Assembly (NCBI RefSeq): GCF_011369485.1
Contig: NZ_VXCA01000026.1
Location: 23,245 to 87,244 of the forward strand
Source: Pseudomonas atagonensis
Lineage (GTDB): Bacteria > Pseudomonadota > Gammaproteobacteria > Pseudomonadales > Pseudomonadaceae
Direction of reading: 5' to 3'
DNA length: 64,000 bases
The notes beneath the pieces were generated by a model. That model was not told the origin of the DNA. It saw only the letters and a program-made list of their open reading frames with translations, and did no database searches. This document shows positions 62,243-64,000 of the stretch, piece by piece. The position numbers and the translations under genes were made by a program. Every line of letters begins with the position of its first letter. Position 1 is the stretch's first letter.

Positions 62243-63621
62243 ATCACCCGGGAAAACCGCTGGCGGTTCTGCTGTTCCAGATAAGCGTCGAACACCATGC
62301 ACACCGAACGCACCAGCAGGCGCCCGGCGGGCAACACCTCGATCCGTTCGCGATCAAGGGTGATCAGGCCATCGTTGGCCATGCCTTGCAATGACGGCCA
62401 CAGCGCGCCGAAATAACCCTGAAAGTCGATGTTGAACTGCTGCTCGATCTCGGCGAAATCCAGGCTGAAGTTACAGATCAATTGCTGAATCACCGCTCGG
62501 CGCAGCCGATCATCGGCGTTGCACACCAATCCCCGGCTGGTCGCCAATTGCGCGGCGGCGAGGGTGTTCTGGTATTCGTTGAGGTCGCTGCTGTTCTGAC
62601 AGTACAGGTCGCCAATCTGACTGATCGCCGACACCCCCAGACCAATCAGATCGCAATGACCGTGAGTGGTGTAGCCCTGAAAGTTACGCTGCAGGGTTTC
62701 TTCTTCCTGGGCAATCGCCAGTTCGTCGTCAGGCAGGGCGAAGTGATCCATGCCGATGTAGCGGTAACCGGCGACGGTCAATTGCTCGATGGTGCGCTGG
62801 AGCATTTCAAGTTTCTGCGTCGGGCTGGGTAATTCGTTGCCGTTGATCCGCCGTTGCGGCATGAAGCGTTCTGGCAGGTGGGCGTAATTGAACACCGAGA
62901 GGCGGTCCGGTTGCAGGCTGATGACTTCCTCGACCGTGCGGGCGAAATTGTCAGGCGTCTGCTTGGGCAAGCCGTAAATCAAGTCGATGTTGATCGAGCG
63001 AAACTGCAGGGTGCGCGCGGCGTCGATCACCGCGCGGGTTTCTTCCAGGCTTTGCAGGCGATTGACCGCCCGTTGTACCGCCGGATCGAGGTCTTGCAGG
63101 CCGATGCTGACGCGGTTGAAGCCCAGTTCGCGCAGCAGACCCATGGTCGACCAGTCCGCTTCACGCGGGTCGATTTCGATGCCGTAATCACCAGAATCAT
63201 CGTCGAGCAGATTGAAATGCTTGCGCAGATGCGCCATCAACTGGCGCAGTTCGTCGTGGCTGAGAAAGGTCGGCGTGCCGCCGCCGAAGTGCAGTTGCTC
63301 GACTTGCTGTGCCGGGTCGAGGTGGCAGGCAATCAGCTGGATTTCCTGCTCGAGCCGCTGCAGGTAAGGCAGGGCGCGGCCGCGATCCTTGGTGATGACC
63401 TTGTTGCAGGCGCAGTAGTAACAAATGTTTGCGCAGAACGGCACATGCACGTACAGCGACAAGGGGCGCAGGGCCTTGCGGCTGTCGCGCAGGGCGTGGA
63501 ACAGGTCGAACGTGCCGACCTGACTGTTGAATTGCACGGCCGTGGGGTATGAGGTGTAACGCGGCCCCGCCAGGTCGTAGCGGCGGATCAAATCAGTGTC
63601 CCAACGAATGGCGTCGAGCAT
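62239..63621 (-). CDS. hemN: Oxygen-independent coproporphyrinogen III dehydrogenase
   Basis: 460 residues from the ATG at 63621. The radical-SAM motif is YVHVPFCANICYYCACNKV (CxxxCxxC). HFGGGTPTFL, GLQDLDPAVQRAVNRLQ and YGLPKQTPDNFARTVEEVI are HemN/HemW signatures, and the length and N-terminal substrate-handling region match HemN. It makes protoporphyrinogen IX without oxygen. A perfect Anr box lies 64-77 bases upstream. The neighbour anr on the same strand supports anaerobic control. Confidence 0.95.
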   Translation of the reverse strand: MLDAIRWDTDLIRRYDLAGPRYTSYPTAVQFNSQVGTFDLFHALRDSRKALRPLSLYVHVPFCANICYYCACNKVITKDRGRALPYLQRLEQEIQLIACHLDPAQQVEQLHFGGGTPTFLSHDELRQLMAHLRKHFNLLDDDSGDYGIEIDPREADWSTMGLLRELGFNRVSIGLQDLDPAVQRAVNRLQSLEETRAVIDAARTLQFRSINIDLIYGLPKQTPDNFARTVEEVISLQPDRLSVFNYAHLPERFMPQRRINGNELPSPTQKLEMLQRTIEQLTVAGYRYIGMDHFALPDDELAIAQEEETLQRNFQGYTTHGHCDLIGLGVSAISQIGDLYCQNSSDLNEYQNTLAAAQLATSRGLVCNADDRLRRAVIQQLICNFSLDFAEIEQQFNIDFQGYFGALWPSLQGMANDGLITLDRERIEVLPAGRLLVRSVCMVFDAYLEQQNRQRFSRVI

Positions 63622-63684
63622 GCGGGCATTCCCCCGGATAGGCTGGCAGTGTGGCGAGTCTATCGGGGTGCGGCGATGGGGCTG

Positions 63685-63698
63685 TTGATTTGCATCAA
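63685..63698 (-). promoter_or_regulatory. Anr box upstream of hemN
   Basis: TTGAT-TTGC-ATCAA is a perfect FNR/Anr palindrome. Its centre is about 70 bases before the hemN start, compatible with activation. Confidence 0.88.
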
Positions 63699-63738
63699 CG
63701 GTGGTGGGTCACAGCGAGTCTGTGATGAGGACATTTAT

Positions 63739-63856
63739 TGTGGCGAGGGGATTTATCCCCGTCGGGTTGCGCAGCAGCCCCTGCACTATCTAGCCTTACC
63801 GAGCAGGTGGGTTTTACGACTGCTGCGCAGCCGAACGGGGATAAATCCCCTCGCCC
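63739..63856. repeat. Inverted pair of REP-type repeats
   Basis: TGTGGCGAGGGGATTTATCC at the left faces GGATAAATCCCCTCGCCCA at the right. It forms the inner part of the larger inverted repeat. Confidence 0.8.
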
Positions 63857-63898
63857 ATATAAACGTCCTCATCACAGACCCGCTGTCACCCACCACCG

Positions 63899-63912
63899 TT
63901 GATGCAAATCAA
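63899..63912 (+). promoter_or_regulatory. Second Anr box, for the divergent gene at the right edge
   Basis: TTGAT-GCAA-ATCAA is a perfect palindrome and the mirror image of the box at 63685. Its centre is about 70 bases before the ATG at 63976. Confidence 0.8.
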
Positions 63913-63975
63913 CAGCCCCATACCCGCACCCCGATGGCCACGCCACACCGACAGCCTATCCGGGGGTATGACAGC

Positions 63976-64000
63976 ATGACCGACGCCATTCGTCCGGAAC
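63976..64000 (+). CDS. Start of a gene with a hemN-like 5' end (cut by the right edge)
   Basis: ATG at 63976 opens MTDAIRPE before the window ends; hemN opens MLDAIRWDT. The shared bases GACGCCATTCGT and the duplicated promoter suggest that at least the first codons derive from a hemN-like copy. Only 8 codons are visible, so the product is not identifiable. Confidence 0.4.

Larger units (their letters stand above)
63599..64000. repeat. Large inverted repeat duplicating the hemN 5' region
   Basis: The sequence from about 63599 to 63779 is repeated inverted from about 63815 to the window edge. By eye about nine in ten positions agree. Both arms contain start codons followed by GACGCCATTCGT, a GATAGGCTG element, the Anr box, and half of a REP pair. 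The centre at about 63780-63815 is unrelated. The right arm continues beyond the window. Confidence 0.85.

Overview
The window is chromosomal DNA from a fluorescent Pseudomonas, most likely the P. fluorescens group. The evidence is the crfX-cmpX-sigX-oprF cluster, anr beside hemN, the xdhABC-guaD / gntR-smc-zipA-ligA / ffs-dnaX-ybaB-recR order, a GC-rich third-position bias, and many Pseudomonas REP-type palindromes (GTGGGAGCGGGCTTGCTCGCGAA-like and GTGGCGAGGGGATTTATCCCC-like). No rRNA, tRNA, CRISPR array or intact insertion sequence was seen.

Layout. 1-6411: end of a DMT permease divergent from a MocR-type regulator, then the divergent ppsR/ppsA gluconeogenesis pair and an alpha/beta hydrolase. 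6638-11155: rraA, cmaX and the envelope-stress cluster crfX-cmpX-sigX-oprF. 11200-22893 (minus strand): the nitrate assimilation locus, in transcription order nasS-nasT, nitrate transporter plus a PP2C/Ser-Thr kinase fusion, then nirB-nirD-nitrate reductase-cobA. 23117-31600: pyrD, rmf, rlmL, a CHASE/PAS/GGDEF cyclase and dacB. 31835-41742: yggL, a BenE transporter with its GntR regulator, and the purine catabolism operon xdhA-xdhB-xdhC-guaD with a second GntR gene. 41745-50244: smc, zipA, ligA and a metallopeptidase. 50348-53424: the SRP RNA gene followed by a small AT-richer accessory block holding a PAAR-toxin gene and a likely immunity gene. 53440-60795: a solute-binding protein, dnaX-ybaB, an oxidoreductase, recR, an acyl-CoA dehydrogenase and apt. 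60871-64000: anr, a sigma-28-type gene of unknown function, and hemN beside a large inverted duplication.

The most interesting regulatory signal is in the nitrate locus. Each of its three minus-strand transcription units (nasST, transporter-kinase, nirBD-reductase-cobA) begins with a -24/-12 (sigma-54) promoter. Each is followed by a leader carrying two small hairpins with six-base loops of the form A-N-N-G-N-N, the RNA motif bound by ANTAR-domain antiterminators. NasT, encoded inside the locus, is such a protein. Two of the leaders also have an obvious intrinsic terminator just downstream. The nasST leader suggests that the sensor/antiterminator pair controls its own synthesis.

Other notable items: (i) a 201-bp MITE-like element inserted a few bases upstream of the transporter's sigma-54 promoter; (ii) a roughly 180-bp-arm inverted repeat at the right edge that duplicates the hemN promoter, its Anr box and its first codons towards a divergent gene; (iii) an orphan PAAR plus type-44-like toxin with a membrane-anchored partner next to ffs; (iv) a textbook sigma-28 promoter in front of an uncharacterised 160-residue protein; (v) twin palindromic operators in the xdh promoter.
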